64,000 bases of DNA, from positions 201,965 through 265,964 of the forward strand of contig NZ_FUZI01000005.1 in the NCBI RefSeq assembly GCF_900166965.1, read 5' to 3'. The notes under the pieces were generated by a model. The model did not search any database, was not told the DNA's origin, and was given only the letters and a program-made list of their open reading frames with translations. This DNA is from Photobacterium piscicola (GTDB lineage Bacteria; Pseudomonadota; Gammaproteobacteria; Enterobacterales; Vibrionaceae). The translations under genes and the position numbers were made by a program. This document shows positions 40,176-48,677 of this stretch, piece after piece; within the stretch, counting starts at the first letter, position 1, and each line of letters opens with the position of its first letter.

Positions 40176-41645
40176 CTAAAGCGCCCCTTCTATACGTTGG
40201 GCTTGCAAGGTGAAGGTAACTTGGTTGTCCTTATCTCGGCCAATATTAAGTAACTGAAATCGCCGTTGAGCCAAGGTCGAATAACGATTAAATGTCCCTA
40301 ACCAACGTGGCACGGCTTCAGGCGAGCGAGCCACACCGTGTAAATCCATAGCTGTACCCGAAATTGAAATACGTTCAATAGCGACATCCTTAGAAGCCGC
40401 TTCAGCCAATTGCACTAATACCTGACCATAACCAACCATCAAACTGACATCATGATTCGCAACCGCTTTTAACGTCGCTTGTTTTGCCGTAATTTCCTGT
40501 TCTAACGCACTGAGATGTTGCTGCTTTATGGGGCTAACAACATGTAATAAAATTTGTTTTTGAGTTAACATTAATTGCTGTTGAGCTGTCGTTAGTTGCG
40601 CCTTATTAGCGATAAAGGTGGGTGCTAATTGATGTAATTTAAAACTATAAACAGCACTCGTTAAGCCAATAATAAATATCAGCGTTAACCAACTAAGCAA
40701 CATATTATTAAGTGTTAACCATTGACGTTTGGGTTGCAGATGTTGTGAATAGAAATTAATTGAAGACGAAAAACCTTGTTGTAATCCTGCCCAAGCAATC
40801 CGAGTTCCCGTCGATGATAATAAAGATAATCGAGGTTCAATCGCTTGCACAATAACATTTAAACGCGCATTTAACGCCAGTGCTAATTGCTGACTATCAT
40901 CATTATCACAACTAATTAATAACTGACTGATCGGGTTATCACGCAGTTGAGCGCTCAAAAAATCCAATGAACGTTGTAGTTCTAATGCTAGGCTATCAAG
41001 TTGTAATGCTTGGATATCTGAATCAACAGCGGCCACTAGAGGCACAGCAAAGCCACGTAATTGACGTTGAAAAATGAGTTTCTGTTGACTAAATGCAGTT
41101 AATTGTAAATCACCATTACCATAGCGATGCACCACTAATTGGCTTAAGTGTTGGGCTGTAAATTCACCCCAAACAACACTTTCAACCGTCATGCAACCGA
41201 CATCACAACCAACAGATTGACACGCAAAGACAATTTTATTCACTTGTTGGCGTGTAGTAACAACAACCTGAATCCGATCGTTGTTTAAACTATCAAACCC
41301 ATCCGCAACAATATCATCAGGTGATTCATTGACTAAATCTTTAACCAAATAAGGTAAAGCTAAAATTAATTCATCATCACTTAAATTAGGTTTATCAATC
41401 AATAAACTTTGGTATAAACCACGGCCTAAAATAATGGCGATTTGACTGCCTGCCAATTGGTGGCGAGTAATCAGTATTTCAATTGCGCTCGACCACTCAG
41501 TCACTGCTTCAATTGATACCGAATCAATAATGACATCGCTACCATCCCCTGCAACCAAAACAACCGCATCAGAAAATAGAGCAAGAGCAACATTTAATGC
41601 GGAGGGTTTACGTAAAAAAAACGGAGCAAGAGCGCGCAGAATCAT
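40176..41645 (-). CDS. mshI: MshI, PilM/PilN-like alignment protein
   Basis: The 489-residue protein has a cytoplasmic actin-like (PilM-type) N-terminal half, a membrane helix near residue 320, and a PilN-like periplasmic coiled-coil and small domain in the C-terminal 150 residues. It therefore combines roles that PilM and PilN divide between two proteins. The stop is adjacent to the mshJ start. 152 bp upstream lies the end of mshH, with no terminator recognised there. Confidence 0.87.
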   Translation of the reverse strand: MILRALAPFFLRKPSALNVALALFSDAVVLVAGDGSDVIIDSVSIEAVTEWSSAIEILITRHQLAGSQIAIILGRGLYQSLLIDKPNLSDDELILALPYLVKDLVNESPDDIVADGFDSLNNDRIQVVVTTRQQVNKIVFACQSVGCDVGCMTVESVVWGEFTAQHLSQLVVHRYGNGDLQLTAFSQQKLIFQRQLRGFAVPLVAAVDSDIQALQLDSLALELQRSLDFLSAQLRDNPISQLLISCDNDDSQQLALALNARLNVIVQAIEPRLSLLSSTGTRIAWAGLQQGFSSSINFYSQHLQPKRQWLTLNNMLLSWLTLIFIIGLTSAVYSFKLHQLAPTFIANKAQLTTAQQQLMLTQKQILLHVVSPIKQQHLSALEQEITAKQATLKAVANHDVSLMVGYGQVLVQLAEAASKDVAIERISISGTAMDLHGVARSPEAVPRWLGTFNRYSTLAQRRFQLLNIGRDKDNQVTFTLQAQRIEGAL

Positions 41646-41797
41646 GATAAAAGTAAGCCAAAAATTAGAGCCGAATAACAGCCCGCACTTTAGGTAAAGA
41701 CTTACTGCTTCACAATAATAATGTATGAAATGTCAGACCTGTATCACCTTAAATGATAACTTTCATATTAACTGATTCACGATAATGATTATTAAGC

Positions 41798-43726
41798 TTA
41801 ATTAGTGGTTACTATTGACTCCTCTGCAGCAAAAAGTCGTCCTTGTGCAGCAACGACACCAAGTTGTTGTAATACTCGCCATTCCTTATTCGTTTCCACA
41901 CCGACCGCGATAACTTTTGCATCACTGTTGGCACAGGCTCCTAGCATACTTCGAACGAATAATTGATTTTCTTGGCGTTGATGAATATCTCGCACTAAAC
42001 CACGGTGTAATTTAATGTAATCAGCTTGAATGTCTTTTATATAGTAAGTACTAACAATGGTTCTGCCCGCTTGCGAAACAACAAGTTTACAACCAAGCCC
42101 GGTTAACACGCGTAATACAGGTCGAATGGCATCAAGATGTTTAACCAACATACTTTCTGATACTTCAAACAATAATCGATTTAATACTGGCCGTGGTAAT
42201 TGCAACAATTCATCTCGTAGCCATTTGACAAATTGTTTGTCCCGTAAACTGATAGTGGTGACATTGACCGCATAGCTGTTCTCTGCCGATTGTTGTTTGA
42301 GTAGCAATAGAGTTTGAGCAATCACCGCCCTATCAAAACGAATCGAATAACCCACTTGTTCAACGGCCGACATAAAATGTGATGCTTTGATGATATCCCC
42401 ATTGTCATCGATAATTCGAGCTAACAAAGCGTAGCTCATTAGCTGATTATCCTCAGCCATAATAATCGGCTGCTGATACAATAATGGCCCGCCTTGGGTT
42501 AGCGTTTTATCTATCAATGTTCGCCAGCGCACATTACCGCGTGATTTATCCCATTGATGATCTTTATTAAAGCTATTCCAACTGTTGGCGCCTTGTAACT
42601 GCGAACTGCGCAAAGCGGTATCAACTTCATCCATGATCCGTCCACGGCGATCACCACCATGGAAGTATGTCACGCCAATATGACACCAATTATCTTTTTC
42701 CATTGGCGATGGCGGGGATAAACGCTCCACAGCATTTAATAATTGGTTAGTAAATATTTTAATTTCTTTGGCTGGTTGCTGCGGAATAAGGATTGCAAAC
42801 TCAGCATCAAAATAACGCGCAAGGACGGTGTCAGGAAAACGCTGAATAAAATTTGATAAAATAACGCTGATTTCCTGTAACAACTCATCAGCAATGGTTT
42901 TTCCTTGCTCGGTACACATTTCCTCCCAGTCACTCAAACGCAATAAAATCACGGCGCCATGGCTATCTTGGTCTTGTACCATTGATTGCAATCGACTATC
43001 AAATAACACCCGATTAGCCGTCCCCGTTAATTGATCTAAAAAAGTATGGGTACGAATAAAAGTATCAAATCGACTTCGTTCTTGACGGGCATCTTTAAGT
43101 TCTCCAATTAATTGGTCAAGCGCTAAACTTGCTGTTGCTGGCCATTCATAATCATTGCCTTCAGCATATTGCTCAACCCGGCCCGCCAAAATCATTCGCC
43201 CACGCTCTTCTAATAACTCAGAGCCATAAAGCTGGGTTCGCAACCAATGCACCCCACGTATTAAGCCAACAATAACAATCAACATCGCCAGAGAAATGGA
43301 AGACATTGCCCCCAAAGAATAGGTAAATTCACTATAGAGAGGGATCGCCGCAATCGTGACTTGATAACCGGGGTGTGATGGCAGTTGATATTGATGATGG
43401 TAAATAATATTCGGGTCAGGCACTATTTGATTGCCATTAAAATCAAATACTGTTTTATTAGCATCGCTAATTGATAACGAGACCACATTACTCGCTTGTA
43501 ATAGCGTCGGTAGCCAACGAGGTAATGCTTGAGCTCCTTGAGGGTCAGTTAATTCTTGATCAATAACCGTCACTACCCCATCAAGATAATGCACTAATGA
43601 ATCTTGACCGAGTTTACGGAAACTCAATGCACCACCAATAAAAATCACTAAAATCGCGCAAATCACGATCATGGTAACAAAGGCAACTAAGCGATTTGTT
43701 AACTTCATCCTTGAGGCTTTTCTCAT
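41798..43726 (-). CDS. csrD: MshH (CsrD homolog), degenerate GGDEF-EAL protein
   Basis: The 642-residue protein has two membrane helices (about 13-33 and 135-157) around a periplasmic loop, then a degenerate GGDEF domain (YFDAEF where GGDEF would be) and a degenerate EAL domain (YALLARI in place of EAL). Neither active site is intact, as in E. coli CsrD, which instead targets CsrB/CsrC small RNAs for RNase E. An AAGGA site lies before the ATG at 43726. It is the first gene of the msh series. Confidence 0.88.
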   Translation of the reverse strand: MRKASRMKLTNRLVAFVTMIVICAILVIFIGGALSFRKLGQDSLVHYLDGVVTVIDQELTDPQGAQALPRWLPTLLQASNVVSLSISDANKTVFDFNGNQIVPDPNIIYHHQYQLPSHPGYQVTIAAIPLYSEFTYSLGAMSSISLAMLIVIVGLIRGVHWLRTQLYGSELLEERGRMILAGRVEQYAEGNDYEWPATASLALDQLIGELKDARQERSRFDTFIRTHTFLDQLTGTANRVLFDSRLQSMVQDQDSHGAVILLRLSDWEEMCTEQGKTIADELLQEISVILSNFIQRFPDTVLARYFDAEFAILIPQQPAKEIKIFTNQLLNAVERLSPPSPMEKDNWCHIGVTYFHGGDRRGRIMDEVDTALRSSQLQGANSWNSFNKDHQWDKSRGNVRWRTLIDKTLTQGGPLLYQQPIIMAEDNQLMSYALLARIIDDNGDIIKASHFMSAVEQVGYSIRFDRAVIAQTLLLLKQQSAENSYAVNVTTISLRDKQFVKWLRDELLQLPRPVLNRLLFEVSESMLVKHLDAIRPVLRVLTGLGCKLVVSQAGRTIVSTYYIKDIQADYIKLHRGLVRDIHQRQENQLFVRSMLGACANSDAKVIAVGVETNKEWRVLQQLGVVAAQGRLFAAEESIVTTN

Positions 43727-43864
43727 AGCATCCTTACTTTACATATGCCATTCATATCATTAGGTAATAATCAAACGATCTTAATCATTTTTTCCTTGCT
43801 AAGCATACGCTACATTAGACCTGTTAATCGATTATTAATATTGTAATAAAGGAATAATACTTTT

Positions 43865-44758
43865 ATGGACTGGATCACCTGTGCCAATAGCTTTATTACC
43901 GTGGTAGAACATGGTTCATTAGCGCAAGCCGCAAACAAACTCAATACCTCAAGTTCTGCCCTCTCAAAACGATTATCTTGGCTAGAAAAACAATTAGGAG
44001 TACAACTATTAAAACGCACTACTCGCCATTTAACCGTAACAGAAGCAGGTCAATTGTTTTACCAACGTAGCGCTTTGTTAGTCAATGATTGGCAACAAAT
44101 GCTAGCAGAAACCACCGCAACTTATGGCGAAGTTGGCGGTATTTTGCGTTTAGGCGCCCCCCTTGCTACGGGCAGCCGCTTATTGGTGAGCTATCTGGCT
44201 GAGTTTAGCCACAGTTACCCTAATATAAAGATTGAGCTCCACACGGTAACGCCAGGGCAATTACCTGATCTAAACCTCGATGTCTTCATTAGCCGAGAGA
44301 TCACTGAATTTAACTCCTCCAGCTATATCGCCACCAAATTACTTAGCTACAGTAATGGGTTTTATGCTGCGCCTACGTACCTTGAAAATAATCCTAAAAT
44401 CACCTCGCCAGAACAACTATGCCAACATAATTACCTACTGTTTGGCGAACAAGATCACCAACAAGATCATATTTTTGAACATAATCAACGGCTTTTATTA
44501 CAAGGTAATTTCATTACCACCAACCCAGAAGCATTAGTTGCAGGGGCGGTTGCTGGCATGGGGTTAATTTTAACGAGTAGACAAACAATAAAACGCGAGT
44601 TAGATAATGGCTTGTTGGTTCCGGTACTACCAACGTTAAAGCAACCAACCAATGCCATTTACGCATATTACCCAAAGCTAAATTATCATCATGTTAAAAC
44701 GAAATTATTTATCGATTTTATCAAACAAAAAGCAACTACAATGGAACCTATTCATTGA
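43865..44758 (+). CDS. LysR-family transcriptional regulator
   Basis: The 297-residue protein has an N-terminal winged helix-turn-helix (SLAQAANKLNTSSSALSKRL around residues 18-37) and a substrate-binding domain, typical for LysR regulators of the CrgA-like branch. It is divergent from mshH, with a 138-bp gap carrying both promoters, and converges with the transferase gene at 44794. In V. cholerae mshH is beside ssb, so this gene and the transferase appear to be an insertion. The target is unknown. Confidence 0.9.
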   Translation: MDWITCANSFITVVEHGSLAQAANKLNTSSSALSKRLSWLEKQLGVQLLKRTTRHLTVTEAGQLFYQRSALLVNDWQQMLAETTATYGEVGGILRLGAPLATGSRLLVSYLAEFSHSYPNIKIELHTVTPGQLPDLNLDVFISREITEFNSSSYIATKLLSYSNGFYAAPTYLENNPKITSPEQLCQHNYLLFGEQDHQQDHIFEHNQRLLLQGNFITTNPEALVAGAVAGMGLILTSRQTIKRELDNGLLVPVLPTLKQPTNAIYAYYPKLNYHHVKTKLFIDFIKQKATTMEPIH

Positions 44759-44793
44759 TCACTTTTTCAAATAGCCCGCTTTTATTGTTATCT

Positions 44794-46257
44794 TTAACGA
44801 TGAATTATTTCATCAGGATCATTTTTTAATGATTCAAATAACACCATTTGATTACCGCTTAATACTTGAATCTTTTTATTTTGAGGCAATTGATAAACAT
44901 TCAATGAGGGTAATTGTGCGGTTTTAACACCAATCCAATTCGAGAAAATCGACATAAAATTAAAAGCACTAATTTGCTTATTCAACATTATATGCTGGTG
45001 AATATCACTGGCAATTTCAATTAGTGGTACTTCATAATTTTGTTTATATAAATCACCATGCACTAATTGTGTCTTTCCTTTAATAGCGCTGACATTATTT
45101 AAACCATGATCAGAAAAATACATTAACGAATAACTATCTTGAGTTGCTTTTAAATCATTTACTATTGTTTTAATAATGGTATCTGTTTGATTATAAGTAG
45201 ATAAATAACAAGAAAGATCTTTATCCTTTAAGTTATAACTGTCTTTTTTAATCCGATCACAAAAATTCTCATGTGATCCCATAATATGCAAGACAATTAA
45301 CTTTGAACCACTATAGGGCTCAGCTAAAGCTTGTTTAAATAGCGGTAATAATGAATAATCACTGGTATTATTAGTAAGAAAATTACCTTTTTTCAAAAAT
45401 TTCTTTTCTGAAGCATGAACAGCTATTGCTGAAACAGCGGTGTCATATTGACCTATAAACCCTTGATTTGATAACCATATCGTTTTCATTTTAGCGGTGT
45501 TGGCTAAGGTGATAATATTATTTACAGGGTTTAAATCCAAGCCATGACTGATAGCTAATGTTCGAGGTAATGACACCGCAGTATGAGATGCCGTCGACAA
45601 ATATCCATTCACAAATACACCAGGAGTTGTCGCTAAAAAAGGGGTGGTGTTAAGAGGATAACCATAGCTCGACATGTAATCTTTACGCATACTTTCACCA
45701 ATGATGAGAACGTAAGTTTTATATCTAGGTTTAACCTTTAAAATATGCCAATTTGAGCCTTGATGAATACTATTTTTCAACGTATTCATTTGAATAATAT
45801 AGTGATTAACACTGGTGTAACAATGATATACAAATAAATTTAAAGACGAAAAACAAAAACAAAAACAACCAAATAGAAATACTGTTTTATGCCATTTAAA
45901 AACAAATTTAACTCGTATTAAATAATAACTAAATGCAATAAATAAAATAGCATTTAGTATTATAACTTTTGGGGGAATAGCTAATAAAAATTCAATAGTC
46001 TCGCGTTTATTTGTTTCAAATAACGATGCAACAATACCTATATTGGGTTGCCCATAAATATAACCCGAATAGAAGTATAATACCGCCACCAATCCAATTG
46101 GAAATATAAACAACCATTTTAACCACCATTTAGATGACAAAAAGGTCAGTGCTAAAAACAAACACCCACCCGTTATCATCATTCTATTCTCATATCCAAC
46201 CCCAAGCGTGAGTAATATAGATAATAATAATGTAATAACGACATCTAAATACTTCAT
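44794..46257 (-). CDS. Phosphoethanolamine transferase-like membrane enzyme (sulfatase fold)
   Basis: About 487 residues: five hydrophobic helices in the first 145, then a periplasmic sulfatase/alkaline-phosphatase domain. Candidate active-site residues: Glu 188 in IIGESMRKDY, nucleophile Thr 226 in SHTAVSLPRTL, His 329 in IMGSHE, and Asp-His 383-384 in YFSDHG. This layout fits EptA/CptA/OpgE-type enzymes that move phosphoethanolamine to lipid A, core or glucans; the acceptor cannot be told. The frame continues upstream through the ssb terminator to 46341, so the ATG at 46255-46257 is the sensible start. The coding sequence is visibly more AT-rich than its neighbours. Confidence 0.85.
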   Translation of the reverse strand: MKYLDVVITLLLSILLTLGVGYENRMMITGGCLFLALTFLSSKWWLKWLFIFPIGLVAVLYFYSGYIYGQPNIGIVASLFETNKRETIEFLLAIPPKVIILNAILFIAFSYYLIRVKFVFKWHKTVFLFGCFCFCFSSLNLFVYHCYTSVNHYIIQMNTLKNSIHQGSNWHILKVKPRYKTYVLIIGESMRKDYMSSYGYPLNTTPFLATTPGVFVNGYLSTASHTAVSLPRTLAISHGLDLNPVNNIITLANTAKMKTIWLSNQGFIGQYDTAVSAIAVHASEKKFLKKGNFLTNNTSDYSLLPLFKQALAEPYSGSKLIVLHIMGSHENFCDRIKKDSYNLKDKDLSCYLSTYNQTDTIIKTIVNDLKATQDSYSLMYFSDHGLNNVSAIKGKTQLVHGDLYKQNYEVPLIEIASDIHQHIMLNKQISAFNFMSIFSNWIGVKTAQLPSLNVYQLPQNKKIQVLSGNQMVLFESLKNDPDEIIHR

Positions 46258-46325
46258 AAATATAATAATATAAACAAATAATGACAGAAAGAATATTCTA
46301 ACGTAGGTGTGATACTTTTGACACA

Positions 46326-46353
46326 CAAAAAAACCCAGCATTTCTGCTGGGTT
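46326..46353 (-). terminator. Terminator after ssb
   Basis: On the minus strand AACCCAGCA / TGCTGGGTT with a 4-nt loop, followed by TTTTTTTG. It also overlaps the non-coding upstream end of the transferase frame. Confidence 0.9.
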
Positions 46354-46409
46354 AGTATTTAATTCTGTCTTTATTGATGTTTACTATTACACTTTTGAAT
46401 TACACAGGA

Positions 46410-46973
46410 TCAGAACGGGATATCGTCATCAAAATCCATAGGTGGTTCATTATACTGTTGCTGCGGCTGCTGTGGAGCCGACTGTTGTGGAGCCGATTGA
46501 TGTTGCTGAGGCTGCTGTGGTGCATAATTTTGTTGTGGCGCAGCAGCAGGTTGTTGAGGTTGACCCCAGTTACCTTGGTTTTGCTGTTGTTGGCCGCCCA
46601 TTGGCGCACCTTGACCGCCATTACGGCCGCCTAACATTTGCATTACACCGTTAAAACCTTGCACAACAACTTCAGTAGTATATTGATCTTGGCCTTGTTG
46701 ATTCTGCCATTTACGTGTTTGTAATTGGCCTTCGATGTACACTTGTGAACCTTTACGTAGGTACTCACCAGCGACTTCTGCTAATTTGCCAAATAATGCT
46801 ACACGATGCCATTCTGTTTTTTCACGTTGCTCACCGGTAGACTTATCACGCCAAGACTCAGAGGTTGCAATAGTAATGTTAGCTACTGCACCACCGCTAG
46901 GCATGTAACGAATTTCTGGATCATTTCCTAAGTTACCGATTAAAATAACTTTATTTACGCCACGACTGGCCAT
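46410..46973 (-). CDS. ssb: Single-stranded DNA-binding protein
   Basis: The 187-residue protein has the OB-fold in residues 1-115 ([20 protein letters not shown] ... [18 protein letters not shown]), a Gln/Pro/Gly-rich linker and the acidic tip DFDDDIPF that recruits partner proteins. Unlike E. coli, where ssb and uvrA are divergent neighbours, galU lies between them here. No LexA box was recognised upstream of ssb. Confidence 0.97.
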   Translation of the reverse strand: MASRGVNKVILIGNLGNDPEIRYMPSGGAVANITIATSESWRDKSTGEQREKTEWHRVALFGKLAEVAGEYLRKGSQVYIEGQLQTRKWQNQQGQDQYTTEVVVQGFNGVMQMLGGRNGGQGAPMGGQQQQNQGNWGQPQQPAAAPQQNYAPQQPQQHQSAPQQSAPQQPQQQYNEPPMDFDDDIPF

Positions 46974-47669
46974 AGTTCACTCCAAAGCTGATAGCGACGG
47001 TTCTAGGTATTTATAGCCGCTTAGTGAAAGTTTATACTCAATCGCGCAGTTTATCATGGCAGCAAGGTCAAGGCATAGCGCCAAAGTACGTCAAGGGGCG
47101 CAATTATCCATGTTATATAGGGTATATATAACAGCAAAAACATAACCAATATCTATGTGACGTTATCTATATCATCATTTAAACGAGTAAAACTGTCATT
47201 TTTATGACACTTACCACTCTTTTTAAATATACAATGGTTAGCAAGTAACAGTATTACTAATTATTATTATATAAATATTCGCTAATTTTATTCTAATAAA
47301 ATGGTAAATTTATTGACAAACACATTAGAGTTGACGTTTATTATATTAAAAACAAATCAATACTGCATAAATATAATAGCATTAAAAATAATACTGCAAC
47401 TTTATAAATAATAAATCGTCATCAATATAAGTATTATTACTGGCATTAACAATTAAAGATTATACATCTTATAATTATTATATTTTGTGAGTCTGACTAT
47501 GATATTAAGTTGCTTTATTATTTAAAATCTCTAACATTATGCACAATTTATTTTAGCGTTAACAAAACAATAACGATTATTGTTTTGTTAATTCTCAAAA
47601 ACGAAATTAGCAGATAGATTTCAATCTGCACTTGGCACATTATCAATTACATTAAATCTAGGACACACT
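46974..47669. promoter_or_regulatory. 696-bp AT-rich gap between ssb and galU
   Basis: No open frame with coding character. Very AT-rich, especially 47220-47560. It contains the perfect palindrome at 47559-47591. It must hold promoters for both ssb and galU. In V. cholerae the regulator gene qstR lies here; it is missing. Confidence 0.55.
47559..47591. repeat. Perfect 15-bp inverted repeat upstream of galU
   Basis: TTAACAAAACAATAA, spacer CGA, TTATTGTTTTGTTAA: fully symmetric over 33 bp. It ends 78 bp before galU. It could be an operator for a dimeric regulator or an RNA hairpin; no U-tract follows on the plus strand, which argues against a simple terminator in that direction. Confidence 0.85.
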
Positions 47670-48536
47670 ATGATCAAGAAATGTCTATTTCCAGCAGCAG
47701 GCTACGGTACACGTTTTCTTCCAGCAACAAAATCAATGCCAAAAGAAATGATGCCAGTCGTAAACAAACCATTGATTGAATACGGTGTTGAGGAAGCGAT
47801 CCAAGCTGGTATGAACGGTATGTGTATCGTTACTGGTCGTGGTAAGAATACCTTGATGGACCACTTTGATAAGAACTACGAGCTAGAACATCAAATCAGT
47901 GGTACAAACAAAGAAGATCTATTGTTTGATATCCGTCGTGTGATTGATTCAGCTAACTTCACTTATATTCGCCAGGGTGAAATGAAAGGCCTAGGTCACG
48001 CTATCCTTATGGGTCGTGAGTTAGTAGGTAACGAACCTTTCGCCGTTGTACTTGCAGATGACCTTTGTGTAAACGAAGAGCAAGGCGTATTGGCTCAAAT
48101 GGCAGCGCTTTACAAGCAATTCCGTTGTTCAATCGTTGCTGTTGAAGAAGTACCAGAAGAAGATACCCATAAATACGGTGTGATTGCAGGCCAAATGATT
48201 CGTGATGATCTATTCCGTGTTGATAACATGGTAGAGAAACCAGAACCAGGTACAGCACCAAGCAACCTTGCTATTATCGGTCGTTACATTCTAACACCTG
48301 ATATTTTTGATATCATTGAAGAAACAGAACCAGGTAAAGGCGGTGAGATCCAAATTACTGATGCCCTACTAAAACAAGCACAATCTGGTTGTGTACTTGC
48401 ATTTAAATTTAAAGGTAAGCGTTTTGACTGTGGTAGCGTAGATGGTTACATCGAAGCAACAAACTACTGCTACGAAAACATTTACAAAAAAGACCAATCT
48501 TCTAAGCTAGCAAAGCAACAAACTAGCAAAAAGTAA
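47670..48536 (+). CDS. galU: UTP-glucose-1-phosphate uridylyltransferase
   Basis: GalU makes UDP-glucose for LPS core, capsule and other glycans. The 288-residue protein has the nucleotidyltransferase signature FPAAGYGTRFLPATKSMPKEM near the N-terminus and VLADDLCVNEE at about 127-137 with the metal-binding Asp. Full length. A strong terminator follows before uvrA. It is preceded by a long AT-rich region. Confidence 0.97.
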   Translation: MIKKCLFPAAGYGTRFLPATKSMPKEMMPVVNKPLIEYGVEEAIQAGMNGMCIVTGRGKNTLMDHFDKNYELEHQISGTNKEDLLFDIRRVIDSANFTYIRQGEMKGLGHAILMGRELVGNEPFAVVLADDLCVNEEQGVLAQMAALYKQFRCSIVAVEEVPEEDTHKYGVIAGQMIRDDLFRVDNMVEKPEPGTAPSNLAIIGRYILTPDIFDIIEETEPGKGGEIQITDALLKQAQSGCVLAFKFKGKRFDCGSVDGYIEATNYCYENIYKKDQSSKLAKQQTSKK

Positions 48537-48551
48537 GTCATCTATACCTTT

Positions 48552-48584
48552 AAAAAATCCCGCTATGTAGCGGGATTTTTTTTA
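48552..48584 (+). terminator. Terminator after galU
   Basis: Stem AAAAAATCCCGCTA / TAGCGGGATTTTTT with a 2-nt loop and a long U-tract. Confidence 0.93.
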
Positions 48585-48588
48585 TCGC

Positions 48589-48608
48589 TACTGTGTTTTT
48601 ATTCAGTA
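48589..48608. promoter_or_regulatory. LexA (SOS) box upstream of uvrA
   Basis: TACTG, 10 nt, CAGTA: the CTG-N10-CAG LexA consensus with the extended TA flanks. It lies 70 bp before the uvrA ATG and just after the galU terminator, so it most likely controls uvrA alone. Confidence 0.85.
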
Positions 48609-48677
48609 TCTTTTGCTCATTAAATCAGGCTATGAAATACTACTCACTTACAATCAAGCAAAACAATAGTGATGGGT

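Noticed and set aside
46374..46654. Overlapping open frames of 70-86 codons on the plus strand over ssb
   Set aside because: They are antisense shadows of the Gln/Pro-rich linker of ssb.
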